The translations under genes were made by a program, and so were the position numbers. Below are positions 1-35,832 of a DNA stretch of 64,000 nucleotides, one piece after another. The number at the start of each line of letters is the position of its first letter. Position 1 is the stretch's first letter. The DNA comes from Undaria pinnatifida (Eukaryota; Sar; Phaeophyceae; Laminariales; Alariaceae), in the NCBI GenBank assembly GCA_012845835.1, contig JABAKD010000019.1, forward strand, positions 11,834,344 through 11,898,343, given 5' to 3'. The notes under the pieces are model-generated. The model did no database searches. It had not been told where the DNA came from and worked only from the letters and a program-made list of their open reading frames with translations.

Positions 1-2
1 TA

Positions 3-640
3 ACGCGGCGTCTTCAGAGGGCCTGGGCATGCTTCCAGCGGTACAAAATGGAACTCTATGATCGCCCGGGTGTGCGCTTACGGTTGAAGGTGTGGTTGCT
101 GAAAGTTGAGGTGGTCGAGACACTGCTCTACGGTTGCATGACGTGGAGCCCGAACAAGCCTGACGATGACAGGCTACGACGGGTTCACCACTCCATGCTC
201 CTCCGATGCCTCGGATGGCGGAAACGGAAGCGCGACGAACACACCCTATCGTACGCCGACGCGCTTGCCAAGACAGCTTCCGAGAGCGTAGAGGCGATAG
301 TGCGCAAACGGAGGATATTGTACGCGGGATTCGTAGCACGTATGGGGGAGGAGCGTCTGCCACTGAGGGTGATGTTTGGGGAGCTTGTTGGGGGTAAGGG
401 ATAATCAGGGGGGCAAGAGAAAGACTGGATGGCTCATCTGAAGGAGGATATGTCGGTCTTTGGAATGAAATTCGAAGAGTGACGAAAGGCTGCTCAGAAG
501 GCCGGCAGATGGTTTCGACGAGTAGAGGAGGGAGCCGAGTTGTTCATGCGGAATTGGCATGACACGGAGAAACGCAAAGTTGCAGAGAGACGAGCAAAGG
601 CTGCGGCAGCGCCATCCACCGTCGGCATCTCCATGCGGCC
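3..640 (+). pseudogene. Reverse transcriptase C-terminal region, broken by stops
   Basis: The frame reads TRRLQ-AWACFQRYKME, then a segment like the LINE thumb region (VETLLYGCMTWSP), then RRVHHSMLLRCLGW and RRILYAGFVARMG, which match the LINE copy on the minus strand at 61605-62151 almost residue for residue. A TAA at 402-404 replaces the tyrosine found at the same place in that copy, and a TGA follows at 480-482. Beyond these the same frame continues through GRWFRRVEEGAE to a basic end that runs into the G-rich tract. It is therefore a dead copy; catalytic palm motifs would lie outside the window. Confidence 0.85.
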
Positions 641-836
641 GGGGGGAGGGGGGAGGGGGGAGGGGGGAGGGGGGAGGGGGGAGGTGGGGAGTGGGGAAGG
701 GGGGAGGGGGGGAGGGGGGGAGGGGGGAGGGGGGGAGGGGGGAGGGGAGAGGGGGGAGAGGGGAGGGGGGGGAGGGGGGAGGCGGGGGGGGGGGAAGGGG
801 GGAGGGGAGGGGGGGGGGGGGGAGAAGGGGGGGCGT
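639..836 (+). repeat. G/A-rich low-complexity tract inside LINE copy 1
   Basis: About 200 bases of GGGGGGA-type runs, with almost no pyrimidine on the + strand. It gives long artificial proline-rich frames on the minus strand and glycine/arginine-rich frames on the plus strand; neither is taken as protein. The equivalent tract in LINE copy 2 is the C-rich stretch at about 61345-61430, so the tract belongs to the element and varies in length between copies. It has clear G-quadruplex potential. Confidence 0.85.
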
Positions 837-1546
837 CATGCCCAAGAGACTGAAGTCTGGTTCTGGCCATCATCGTCTTGAAATTTGTGGGCCTTTCAAT
901 GGCCGTCACAAATAGTGTAAGACCGCCCTGACTTCTTCGCCATGCTGCGTTCTCTTCCCGGTGCCAATGATGATGCACTTGACACCCTCTATGAGCCCAA
1001 TGCCGTCTTTATTCAGTTCCTAGGGTCTGCTATAATAGTATGACTTTTTCTTTTTTTTTCCTTCTCTTTTCCCCTTGCTTCCTCTCCTTCTCTTGGCTTT
1101 TCTTGCTTTTCTTGTATTTTCTCTTCTTTCCTTTTCTTTTTCGTATTTTCGCTTTCTTGTCTTTTCTTTCCTTTCCTTTGTTTTATTTTATTTTCTTTAT
1201 TTCCTTTTTGCAATTGACTTGCGGTTGTCGTGCGTATGCGTAGTGATAGGTACGACGTGCAATACATACGTGGTAGTCTTTCTTGGGTGGCAAGCGGTAT
1301 AGTCGGTTTTCCAGGCGCGAGTAGTGAGACGTTTACACCAGTGTGGACCTGGCACATCGTAGGCTGACTCCCGATTTCACTTTAATATGTTTCTGGTGGA
1401 GGCATGAATTGCGTCAGCTGTGAAATTTGCGTGTACCACCTTTGGTTTGTTCGTGTTTTCCCTGGGGTATTCCTCAGCTCCAGAGTGACTGGAGCCTGTC
1501 CTGTGACCACGGATTTGATTATGCACGTTATTGTGAGAACAACAAC

Positions 1547-1749
1547 GGTAGGTAGGCTACAGCAGTTGTGCATACTGCTGCTGGCTGCTGGTAATAAGAA
1601 GAAAGTTTATCTTGGGATTTTTTTAAATTTTTTCAACTCCCGTACGCGTGATGCAAGTAAATGATATACGTCGAAAACCGAAAACGGGAAAACATTGTAC
1701 GTATAATACGCGTAATAATACGCGGGCTGGTCCCAGTGACACACGGGCC
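1547..1749. other. No gene seen: spacer after LINE copy 1
   Basis: Ordinary mixed sequence with no supportable reading frame and no repeat I could match elsewhere in the window. Confidence 0.5.
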
Positions 1750-1943
1750 TGTATGGTATATTATAAAAAAAGAAAAAAAATACTCCAGCTGTGTGAGATC
1801 GAATATTTTGTCAAAACTCATCTTTGCAACCTGTGTGTGTGATACTCCGATCGCGCGTATTACGGGTTGTGTGTCCTCATTAAGGATATAGGTCGGCGAC
1901 TCCCCTTGCAACTACAGCAGTGTAACTATCAGGGTCAACAGGA
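1750..1943. repeat. Left arm of a long inverted repeat
   Basis: This segment is nearly identical to the reverse complement of 3308-3485 (shared blocks include ATCGGAGTGTCACACACAG-like sequence and TCGGCGACTCCCCTTGCAA). Read on the minus strand it contains the short conserved peptide TQVAKMSFDKIFDLT, which recurs in related form at five other places in the window. The arms enclose G-rich tandem repeats and SINE units. Confidence 0.75.
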
Positions 1944-2512
1944 TGATGTTAGTCAGTCTGTGCGCGGAAACTATACAACCCGTTTTCGAGGGGAACAAAA
2001 ACTGACAGCTGTAAAAGGAAATGCATCAGTTAATTATCAAGTGAACCCTGTAAGTCGAATAACCGGTGAGGGGAGGGCGGAGTTTTGAAGAACGTGGGGG
2101 CCTGGTTTTGACCAAAAGGGAGCGGGGGTCGGGGGGGGGGGGGGGGGGGGCAGCTCAATTTGTGCGTGGAAACTATAAATCCTTTAAGGGGATAACTCTG
2201 ACGGTTTTGGAAAGAATGCACCAGTTTATGATGGGGGGGGGCGGGGGGCGGGACGGGCGGGGGGGGGCAGCTCAATCTGTGCGTGGAAACATTATGGATA
2301 AATGTGACGGTTTTGGAAAGAATGCACCGGTTTATAATGTATATCCTGTAAGTCGTACAAACCAGTGAGTAGAGGGCGGAGTGTTCGAGGGGGAGGGGGT
2401 GGGGTGTGGGGGTGGGGAGGGGGGGGGAGGTGGGGAGGGGGAGGGAGGTGGGGGGGGGGGAAGTGGGGGGGGGGGGGGGGGGAGGGGGGGGCGAAATTGC
2501 CTTAGGTCGCAT
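1944..2512 (+). repeat. G-rich tandem repeat block
   Basis: A unit containing CAGTCTGTGCG-GGAAACTAT recurs three times (about 1955, 2155 and 2272), and a unit containing CTGTAAGTCG-ATAACC-GTGAGGGGAGGG-GGAG recurs at about 2047 and 2346. TGACGGTTTTGGAAAGAATG occurs in two units. Units are separated by G homopolymer-rich stretches, the longest at about 2380-2495. No protein is supported. Confidence 0.75.
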
Positions 2513-3950
2513 ATGTTAAGGAATTAGTGGGGTATTAGTCCGTTTGACCACTTGCACAAGGTTAACCAATAGCTTACCCAAACTAAGCCTTATGTTAAGG
2601 TATTAGTGGGGTATTAGTCCGTTTGACCACTTGCAACTGGTTATCCAATAGCTTACCCAAACTAAGCCTCATAACACTCTCCCCCCCCTGATACGGTGGG
2701 ATAGCAGGTCGGCCGGATATAGGGCGGACCTCTGTCAATATCCAAGCCGTTTCATTTCCTGGGGATACCAGGGAGAGTATTTTTCAAGTTCGACATGGGA
2801 AAATCTGAAAAAATTATTATTGTGGATGGTGGGGATCGAACCCACGACCCAAAAAACCCATGGTCTGTCGACGACGCCATTTGTTAAGGTATTAGTGGGG
2901 TATTAGTCCGTTTGACCACTTGCAAAAGGTTCACCAATAGCTTACCCAAACTAAGCCTTATAACACCTATAACACTTTTCCCCCCTGAAACGGCGGGATA
3001 GCAGGTCGGCCGGATATACGGGCGGACCTGTTATTTATCCAAGCAGTTTCATTTCCTGGGTATACCGGGGAGAGTATTTCTCAAGTTCGACATGGGGAAA
3101 CTCTGAAAAAGTTTATTATAGGTGGATGTGGGAGTTAAGTCCACCACCCGAAAAAACATGGTCCTGCCGACGACGCCTTTGTTAAGGAATTAGTGGGGTA
3201 TTAGTCCGTATTCCCCCTTGCACAAGGTTAACCAATAGCTTACCCAAACTAAGCCTTATAACGCATAGATGTAGGGGTTTGCTATGTGATATATAAATAT
3301 AATCTGTTGACCCTGATAGCTACACTGTACTTGCAAGGGGAGTCGCCGACCTATATCCTTAATGAGGACTCACAACCCGTAATACGCGCGATCGGAGTGT
3401 CACACACAGCTTGCAAAGATAAGTTTCGGCGAAATATTCGATCTCACAGCTGGAATGTATTTTGATTTTTATAATATTTTACATGCGAGGCAGAAAAATC
3501 GAGGCAGAAAAATCGTTTTGGGGCTGTGTTAAGGAATCAGTGGGGTATTAGTCCGTTTGACCACTTGCAAAAGGTTAACCGATAGCTTACCCATACTAAG
3601 CCTCATAACACTCTCCCCCCCTGAAACGGCGGGATAGCAGGTCGGCCGGATATACGGCGGACCTCTGTCAATATCCAAGCCGTTTCATTTCCTGGGGATA
3701 CCAGGGAGAGTGTTTTTCAAGTTCGACATGGGGAAAGTCTGAAAAGTTTATTATTAAGAATACATACAAAAGTTTTTCCATGTACTAGTTTATTATTGTT
3801 GATGGTGGGGATCGAACCCACGACCCAAGAACCCATGGTCTGTCGACGACGCCATTTGTTGAGGAATTAGTAGGGTATTAGTCCGTTTGACCACTTGCAC
3901 AGGTTAACCAATAGCTTACCCAAACTAAGCCTTATAATAGCTGATTGACT
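2513..3950 (-). mobile_element. Head-to-tail array of tRNA-like SINE units (family S3)
   Basis: A unit of roughly 300 bp starting TTAAGGTATTAGTGGGGTAT and ending near GACGACGCCATTTG is repeated with starts at about 2513 (short), 2592, 2884, 3179, 3530 and 3858. Read on the minus strand each full unit begins with a tRNA-like head: a B-box-like GTGGGTTCGATCCC preceded by an A-box-like TGGCGTCGTCGAC. The unit from 3179 is interrupted at about 3260-3530 by the right arm of the inverted repeat. The unit near 3740-3800 carries a short insertion between copies of AGTTTATTATT. The same family occurs in the other orientation at 40866-43270. Confidence 0.8.
3308..3485. repeat. Right arm of the long inverted repeat
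   Basis: Reverse complement of 1750-1943 with only scattered differences. The + strand still encodes a decayed version of the dispersed peptide motif (HTQLAKISFGEIFDLTAG), but the frame upstream of it is shifted relative to the left arm. Confidence 0.75.
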
Positions 3951-4224
3951 CTTTCGAGCAGGAAAAAAAACACAACTGCTGTCCTCCAAGAGAACGAAAA
4001 AAAAAAAAGGTACACTGGTCGTATGTACGTATGTATGCCATTACTCCTTTACTTTGAGATATGTGAGGAGGGCAACTACTCGTACATCTCCTATGGGATA
4101 AAATAAGTATATCATATAGTCTCAAATATATAAATTATAAAAATAAAATACACTTTGCAGCTGTGAGATCAAATGTTTTCAAAACTCATTTCTGCAAGCT
4201 GTATACAAATATATACTACTAGGA
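3951..4224. other. Spacer with a remnant of the dispersed peptide repeat
   Basis: No gene. At about 4155-4205 the minus strand shows another diverged copy of the short repeat (QLAEMSFENI). The rest is A/T-rich with A homopolymers near 3963 and 3996. Confidence 0.5.
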
Positions 4225-4500
4225 GTAGTTCATTCTTTTTTTCGGGGATTCCGTCAGGAGTTTTTTTCGTCTCGGCTCCAACGCCCCTCGCCCTGCCGTA
4301 TCCGTTCCGCACCTCGACGTGAACGCGGATAGAAGCTGAGCGAGACAAGCGAGAAGTGCGCTTTTCTTTTTTCGTATTTTGGGCGGTATACGAGCTATTC
4401 TTGAATCTTGGCATATGTAGAGCTTGAACGTATAAATAAGGGACAACATTTCCAAATTGGCACAGTTTCCAAATTGGCATCTAAATTTCTTCCCGACGAT
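4225..4500 (+). repeat. Dispersed repeat family R3, copy 1
   Basis: Contains GGCTCCAACGCCCCTCGCCC, then CCGTTCCGCACCTCGACGTG and GAGCGAGACAAGCGAGAAG. The same order recurs at 33905-34200, 34290-34540 and 38600-39000, each followed by copies of TTTCCAAATTGGCA-like sequence. No terminal inverted repeat or coding capacity is visible, so its class is unknown. Confidence 0.75.
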
Positions 4501-5274
4501 GCGTTTTTCATGGCCGCCTCCCAGCGCTTGCCCTGTCGTGGCTACTACTACTGCTGTGTGTCGTTGTCTTTCGGCTCAGTAGGTATAGTTCTACGTAACC
4601 AACGAAGGATGTGTAGTGAGTACGATTCTCACCCACGGATCATATCTGGAATTCAGGAGCGTGCGCGCTGGAGACATTCTGAATGGTTATGCCACAGATC
4701 TATGTACCACGCAACTTGCAAAGTTGCGTTTCAACCATTCAATCGGTCGTACTCACAGATTGACGTTTTGCCATTTTTAACAAAAACTGTCTGAGCAATA
4801 CAAAATAGTTGACGGAGCGACCTATGAGCAATGCTCGAAATATCAACGGCTTTGAAAAACATTTTTTCGAAAAAGTCATCATATGTCATAGTTCACGCTG
4901 TTTTCTCGTTCGAATGGTCATGCAGTATCAACCCTGCCATATTCGTTTTCCAGCTCGTCTTTTGCGACGACGGTGCAAAAGTTTCAAGCCGAAAAGCTCC
5001 CATCTATCCCTGGAACCAGCTTGAGTGGTGGAGCCAGCGCGAAAACTGTTCAAGTCTCACTTCTCCACCCATAGCGGAGCATGGAGGAAAAAGACAAACC
5101 GAAAGCTATCGTATCGTAGCACTTCTCTACGAGCAATCATAATTGTGGAAGAAGACGGTGCGAAATCTCCTACTCCTGCTGCTGCTGCTGCTGTTGCTGC
5201 TGCTGACTGCTGCTGGCTGCTGTTGTTAGCATTTCTCCTCTAGCCGAGAAGGACGGAAGAAGACAGAGGATAGG
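4501..5274 (+). promoter_or_regulatory. 5' flank / presumed 5' UTR region of the nucleotidase gene
   Basis: No convincing coding frame. It should hold the promoter and 5' UTR because the start codon follows at 5275, but I cannot identify a TATA element or initiator with confidence. A (CTG)n-like stretch lies at 5175-5223. An in-frame stop near 5226 closes the exon-1 frame, so 5275 is the first ATG available in that frame. Confidence 0.4.
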
Positions 5275-30625
<25,351 letters not shown>

Positions 30626-31204
30626 TTCCAGGCCCTAGCCTTTAAGGCGCCCCTCAGGTGGTGTTAAGGTGTATGGATTATGGATAAGGCCCGCACTAAC
30701 GCCTTTTCAGCTGGAAACTCGTTTATGGGACAAAATTACTTGGAGCGAGGACAGGGAGGGGTTTTAGGGCTCTATAAAGGCGTTGAGGCTCGTAATCCGA
30801 GATAAGACATGTTTCAAGGCTCGTGTTCTGTTTTGGGGAGGAATTACTTGGCATTAAAGTGAAAAAATTGTTGCAAGACCAAGTGCTTTAGTTACTTTGA
30901 TGGCGGGTTTCGTGTCTAACCTATACGCCTTTAGGAATTTCCCAACGTGGGGGACAAAGGCAACGTATTTTGAGTGCGCTTTTGGCTCTTTGGGAGATAT
31001 ACTCTTCCCGAAATTGGTATAAAATCTGCCCTATCCCCTGTTCATGGGGTTTCCGATCCAACGGCGTCATGTTTGGACTCAATATACGGATTTTTCGCAA
31101 GTTTTAAGGCTCCAAACAGTCCTCAAGGCACCCATTTCGGGAGAAAGACTTGAAGGCATTTTTTAAGGCGTGTCTTTAAACGCTGGGGCCTACTTAGTGC
31201 TCGT
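30626..31204. other. 3' flank of the nucleotidase gene with R4 repeats
   Basis: The 3' UTR and polyadenylation site should lie here but no clear signal was identified. R4 copies are seen at about 30700-30790 (CTGGAAACTCGTTTATGGGA, ACTTGGAGC, AGGGGTTTTAGGGCTCTA) and a decayed one at 30805-30870. Confidence 0.5.
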
Positions 31205-31450
31205 TACGAGCCAGAAGGGAAGTTGATTATCAGCATGAAGGAGGGTGATGTTCGTCAAGAGCCCGAACTGATTTTGGTCATCGGCAAAACCGAGATACCA
31301 GTTCATCAAGAGCCAGAACGGATTTTGGTTGTCAGCAACAAGGATTGATGTTCATCAAGCATCCAGAGCCAGAAGGAGTTGTTGGTTATCAGTGAAAAGA
31401 AGGTTGATATTCATCAAGAGCCAGGAAAGGTTTGGTTCAGCGGCAGAGGA
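31205..31450 (+). repeat. Minisatellite, about 55-bp unit
   Basis: Four or five copies of TTCATCAAGAGCCAGAA, then GGATTTTGGTTATCAGCAA-type sequence, at about 31248, 31300, 31350 and 31408. Confidence 0.75.
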
Positions 31451-32407
31451 ACCAAAATGGATTTGCTTTTCAACAGTCAATAGTCGAAGGAAGTGATTTG
31501 GAATGCCATAAAGCCAGAAAGGATTGGTCGTGAACATTCGAAAGGAGTTTGCATGAATGAAAAGGATTCGACGGTTAGGATCCGAAAGAGGTCCAATGCC
31601 AAGATCCCAAACCGATTTGATCGTGTACAGTCATACAACTCAATCAGTGCGGCGCCATGCCAGATGACATTACCCGAACTATATGAAGGGCAATCTCAAA
31701 CTATTCCCGGGCAGCAGTACTCCGTAGGAGGACGTCGTGACAAGCGGTGTTTACCGAACTAAAGTGGAGTCCAGCACTAAAGGCTACCGCACAAAGGTGG
31801 ACTCCCGCACTAAAGGATACCGCACTAACGCGGGGCCACAAAATTGTATCAACAGCCAAAAAGAAATGGTTTTCGTAAGGCAACGGAGATTAGCTGGTAA
31901 GAGTCCTACCGCACGGCACCTTGTGCCGCATTGCGGGGAGGGGGCTCCCAATAGTGCCGAGTATGCGCCAGCCCAATGTACCGGCAATTTAGGGCACCGA
32001 CACTATTGGGAACAGGGTTTTTATGATACTAAGAGAGTTCCAGTCGTGCGAAGCGATTCCACCGGCACCATATAGGGCCGTGGCCCTATCCAACCGGCAC
32101 TATTGAGAGACCCCACACTAACGAAATGTTTGTCGAGAGCCAAAGGGGATTGATTGGCAAGATTTCCATTACAAGCTAAGTTATTTTGTTTAGCATTTTT
32201 GGACGTCGTAACCGATTATGGTTGGATGGGGCTGTAAGCCATGTATTTCCATGAGTACATGATTTCCATGGCTTTAAGCCATGTACTTCCGTTCGTTTGT
32301 GCTTGCCGCATACCTTTCCGTCGTTTTGTACCTTTGGTATCTGGTATATTTACCTTAAGGTCGGTATCTATATGCGTACCTTGTATACCCTTCAACACCT
32401 GGTGTTG
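31451..32407. other. Intergenic stretch with short tandem and inverted motifs
   Basis: About 31755-31840 has three copies of a ~30-bp GTGGA-TCC-GCACTAAAGG-TACCGCAC unit. CCCAATAGTGCC (about 31948) is the inverse of a GGCAC-ACTATTGGG-type string at about 31998, and CCGGCACTATTGAG follows at about 32093. No gene was recognised. Confidence 0.5.
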
Positions 32408-33045
32408 CTTACTGGGGGAGGGGGGGGGGTCTTGCCCAAGAGACTGAAGTCTGGGTCTGGCCATCGTCTTGAAGTTTGTGGGCCTTCCAATGGCCGCCAC
32501 AAGTTTGCGTAAGACTGCCATGACTTCTTCGCCTTGTTGCGTTCTCCCCCCAGTGTCATCGATGCACTTGATACCCTCTATGAGCCCAATGCCGTCTTTA
32601 GTCAGTTCCTAGGGTCTACTAGTAAGGTGTCTTTTCCTTTCCTTTCCTTTCCTTTTTCTTCTCCCGGTATTATATTTTCGTTCCTTTTCTTTTCTTCGTA
32701 ATAATTCAAATGAGTTGAGGCTGACGTGCGAATGCGTAGTGATAGGTGCCACGTGTAATATAATTTTCAGGGTGGCAAGCGGTGAGAAGTCGTTTTTTTC
32801 AGGCGCGAGTAGTGAGACGTGTGTGCCAGTAGTATGAACCTGGCACGTCGTAGGCTGACGCCCGATTTCATATGTATATTGTTCTGGTGCAGGCATTGGT
32901 TGCGTTGGCCATAATTTATGCGTGTACCACTTTTGTTTTTGTTTGTGTTTTTTCCCCTGGGGTATTCCTCCACTCCAGGGAGACTGGAGCCTTTCCTGTG
33001 ACCACGGACTTGATTATGCGAGTTAATGTGAGAACAACAACTACG
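32408..33045 (+). mobile_element. LINE 3' end (copy 3)
   Basis: It starts in a short G tract. Then AAGAGACTGAAGTCTGG, CCATCGTCTTGAAGTTTGTG, CTCTATGAGCCCAATGCCGT and CAGTTCCTAGGGTCTACT match 840-1035. A C/T tract at 32626-32700 and the terminal block to GAGAACAACAAC match 1043-1546. It is 5'-truncated within the G-rich tract, so it carries no coding. Confidence 0.85.
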
Positions 33046-33904
33046 ATGTGGTACTAGGTTCCGTAGTATTAATAGCATCGACCATGACGGAGTATGATAT
33101 TGTGGTTTTGATTAGGACGGTCATACCATAAAAGGCTTCTTGGGGTTACTTAAGCTTGTGGGGCAACTCTTCTAGCGATCAAAACAAAATGCCAGGTGCT
33201 GCCTGTCAAATGTTGTTTGAGGAAGCAACAAAACGATATGCCAGCTACGCTTTATCAAATGTGACTATGACTGCCGTCCGACAATGTGAAAAGCGGGTGT
33301 GTGAATCGCAAAACAAATGACGAAGAAACAATAGCACAAAAGAGGACGCGTAACCGATTGACGAATGAGAATCCCTATATCTAGAGGGAGCAAACGTATA
33401 TGCCAGGTGTGCAGTTTACGTATAGGAGTCTGTGGGGACGCAGGGTGTCGATGCTGGATAGGTCGCCCTCCTCCATGGCTCATAACATCTCACCGTGGGG
33501 ACGCAAGGTGTCGGTGCTGCGTACGTCGCCCTCCTTCTCCATGCCTCATGGCATCTCATTAGTTCCTCCATCACTCGCTCATGTGGCTCAAAATATCAGA
33601 CAAGACCACCTAATGTACTCTATGGAACACTCTGATCCGAGGTGCGATGCTTTTCATGCAACCATCGCCTGCATCTTCTGCCTATCATTATAGAGGGAGC
33701 TATCACATGACATGGTACACCCTGTGGTTCATGAGAGAACTGGCATCATGTCACGTCGTATCTATATCTTACACATTGTTACCAGCAAACATAACAATTG
33801 TTATTTCATTTTTTATTTTTTTGCCCTCCGACAATATATAGCCTAGAGAATGCCGTTCCGATATATACATATGCATATATATATATATATAAGATCATTA
33901 TTTC
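33046..33904. other. Intergenic, with a 56-bp tandem pair and an AT repeat
   Basis: At 33434-33556 a unit GTGGGGACGCA-GGTGTCG...GTCGCCCTCCT...ATGGCTCAT..CATCTCA occurs twice. (TA)n lies near 33862-33890. Nothing else was identified. Confidence 0.6.
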
Positions 33905-34540
33905 TTTCAGGGATTCGGTCAGGACTTTTTTTCGTCTCGGCCTAAGTGTGCGATTCACGGAACTGGAATTATCGGTCAAATAGCTTCGTTCGAGCGCCGG
34001 CTTCGGGGTGCGGCTCCAACGCCCCTCGCCCTGCCGTGTCCGTTCCGCACATCGACGTGAACGCGTACGGATGCCGAGTAAGACAAGCGAGAAGTTGCAA
34101 AATACCGCATGTTGAGGAATTCCGGATATTTTGGTTGAATCTTAATGTCTGCAGCGCGTGGATGATTTACAAAATTGGCATTATTTCCATACGGTAGTTG
34201 CTAATGTTTGGAATTTTGCGGTGGCATGTTCTCGAGCGTTCGTTTCGCTTGACGTCTTCAGAGCTTGAACGAATGAAACACGTAAAAGTCTTCGGGGGTC
34301 GGCTCCAACGCCCCTCGCCCTTCCTTGTCCGTTGGGCACCTCGACGTGAACGCGGATGGATGCTGAGCTTGTCAAGTGAAAAGTTGCAAAAATATTGTAT
34401 TTTGAGGAGGTAATCTTGCGACTTCGGTTGTATCTTACAATAACGTCTGCAGCGTCTGGATAACTTTCAAAATTGGCATCATTTCCAAACGGTGGGAAGT
34501 TTCTTAAGTTTTGAATTTTGCGGTGGTATTATCTCGAGCG
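33905..34540 (+). repeat. Dispersed repeat family R3, two adjacent copies
   Basis: Two diverged units (about 33905-34200 and 34290-34540), each with GGCTCCAACGCCCCTCGCCC, CACCTCGACGTGAACGCG (first: CACATCGACGTG) and GTTGCAAAA..., followed by AAAATTGGCAT-ATTTCCA-ACGG. The layout matches 4225-4500 and 38600-39000. Confidence 0.75.
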
Positions 34541-34679
34541 TTTGTTTTGCTTGACGTCTGCAGGGCTTGAGTGCGTAACTGACAAATAAGTTTGTGTTGC
34601 TTCGTACTTGACGTGCTCCTTATTGCTGCTGATTGTTGATTGATCATCTCTTCTAGCGATTTTTTACTTTTTTTAATTG

Positions 34680-34980
34680 GCGCACTTCTACTTCCCAGCT
34701 TCTGGACATACAATCCGTGGTCACAGGTGTCGTCCTTCCCTTCCCCCCCCCGGTTAGTGCCTTCGTTTTTTTTGGCGCGTAGGGTTCAGCATCCACTGAT
34801 AGTCGATTTTTCATCGTGTGTTGCTAACTCATGCTCTCGCGCTTTCCGCAAATCAATAAGTGCACAAAACGAAAAATTGTACGAGTACGCACGAGGGGGG
34901 ATTCAAACTCACGAAGCTGATCTATACAAAGCTCGAGGATATAACCTGATACGCCACTGGGGCAGTGAGTGACATAGAGC
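34680..34980 (-). mobile_element. SINE family S2, copy 2
   Basis: Body blocks CTTCTGGACATAC, CCGTGGTCACAGGTGTCGTC, GGCGCGTAGGGTTCAGCATC, GTCGATTTTTCATCG-GTGTTGCTAAC, CTCTCGCGCTTTCCGC match 57870-58030. The tRNA-like head lies at the right (34890-34980), read on the minus strand: CCAGTGGCGTATCAGG (A box) and GAGTTTGAATCCCCCC (B box). A SINE S1 head begins immediately after it in the opposite direction. Confidence 0.8.
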
Positions 34981-34982
34981 CG

Positions 34983-35280
34983 GTTGCCCCAGTGGTCTAG
35001 TGGGGTTACACTCGAATACTACTACTGAGTCAAACCCACGATAGGGGTTGCAGTTTTTGCGCCAACAAGTCCCTGGCCAATTGAGTTCCTCATGTGAGGA
35101 ACTACCGGTTAGTAAAGCAATTTCACGAGTACATATGTTTTTAGGACCAAGGCATACCGGTAGAAGCTTGGTCGGAATGTGCGAACGAATGCCGTCGAAG
35201 TCATTTTTCGGGTGAGATGTTGAGTTCCTCGTGTGAGAAGCTCAGGGACTGGTGCTACACTCATACCCTACCGTGGGATG
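34983..35280 (+). mobile_element. SINE family S1, head fragment and flank
   Basis: GTTGCCCCAGTGGTCTAGTG carries an S1 A box, followed by TTACACTCGAATACTACTAC. The copy is broken soon after, near 35050. The following 220 bp hold two versions of TTGAGTTCCTC-TGTGAG-A-CT (about 35080 and 35220) and no gene. Confidence 0.65.
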
Positions 35281-35570
35281 GCTCTACTATTAATACCAGC
35301 GTTGGTCCTTGAGTTAAATAACCACCGTTGTGAGCTTTGTTGGCTTTATTTATTTGCAGAAATAAATGGGGAAAAAAGGATCAACTAACTGCTGAAATCG
35401 CCTAGCAGCGTGGGTAGGTACAAATCGACGCGAATCGACGAGGGATAAAAATGCTGAATTCTTCTCGCGATAAAAATTAGGGCAGGTACCGTGGGGAGCG
35501 GAGCCCGCCACATGACCCCGGATCTAAGTTATACTACTGCATTGGGAGGGCGAGAGTAATGCGAGCATCA
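35281..35570 (+). mobile_element. SINE family S1, copy with damaged head
   Basis: Carries TGGTCCTTGAGTT (B-box remnant), TATTTGCAGAAATAAATGGG, AAATCGCCTAGCAGCGTGGG, GACGCGAATCGACGAGGGA, CGCGATAAAAATTAGGG, GACCCCGGATCTAAGTTATA, ending near GGGAGGGCGAGAGTAATGCG. Confidence 0.8.
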
Positions 35571-35832
35571 CAATAAATGGGATGGGAAAAAGAAAAGGAG
35601 TGGAGTGTGTAACTGCTGTTGTAATAATACGATACCCAAGCAAGTTGCTGTTTGTGTTCTTGTTTTTCAAATTCCGAGCTTCAAGAGCAGCAGTAAATAA
35701 TAATGTTGATTGACACCACAGGCAACACCTCTCTGGGTACCTGGGTAACGCGGCGTCAACCATCGTAATATCATACAATTTCGGGGCAATGTGATCTCTA
35801 TGCAAAGATCCTATTGTGGTGTATCAATTGTC

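Larger units (their letters stand above)
1..1546 (+). mobile_element. 3' part of a non-LTR retrotransposon (LINE copy 1)
   Basis: The element enters from the window edge. In order it carries the C-terminal end of a reverse-transcriptase reading frame (3-640), a purine tract made almost only of G and A (about 639-836), a unique tail (837-1040), a C/T-rich tract (about 1043-1210) and a terminal block ending in GAGAACAACAAC near 1546. The same order recurs at 32408-33045 (+) and, inverted, at 60595-62225; the terminal block alone recurs at 5839-5960. Recurrence of one fixed order, always anchored at the same 3' end, is the signature of 5'-truncated LINE copies. The family name is not recognised. 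Confidence 0.85.

Noticed and set aside
405..978. Proline-rich and glycine/arginine-rich frames over the G/A tract.
   Set aside because: Low-complexity artefacts of a tract that belongs to the LINE tail; the same happens at 2030-2512 and 61275-61523.
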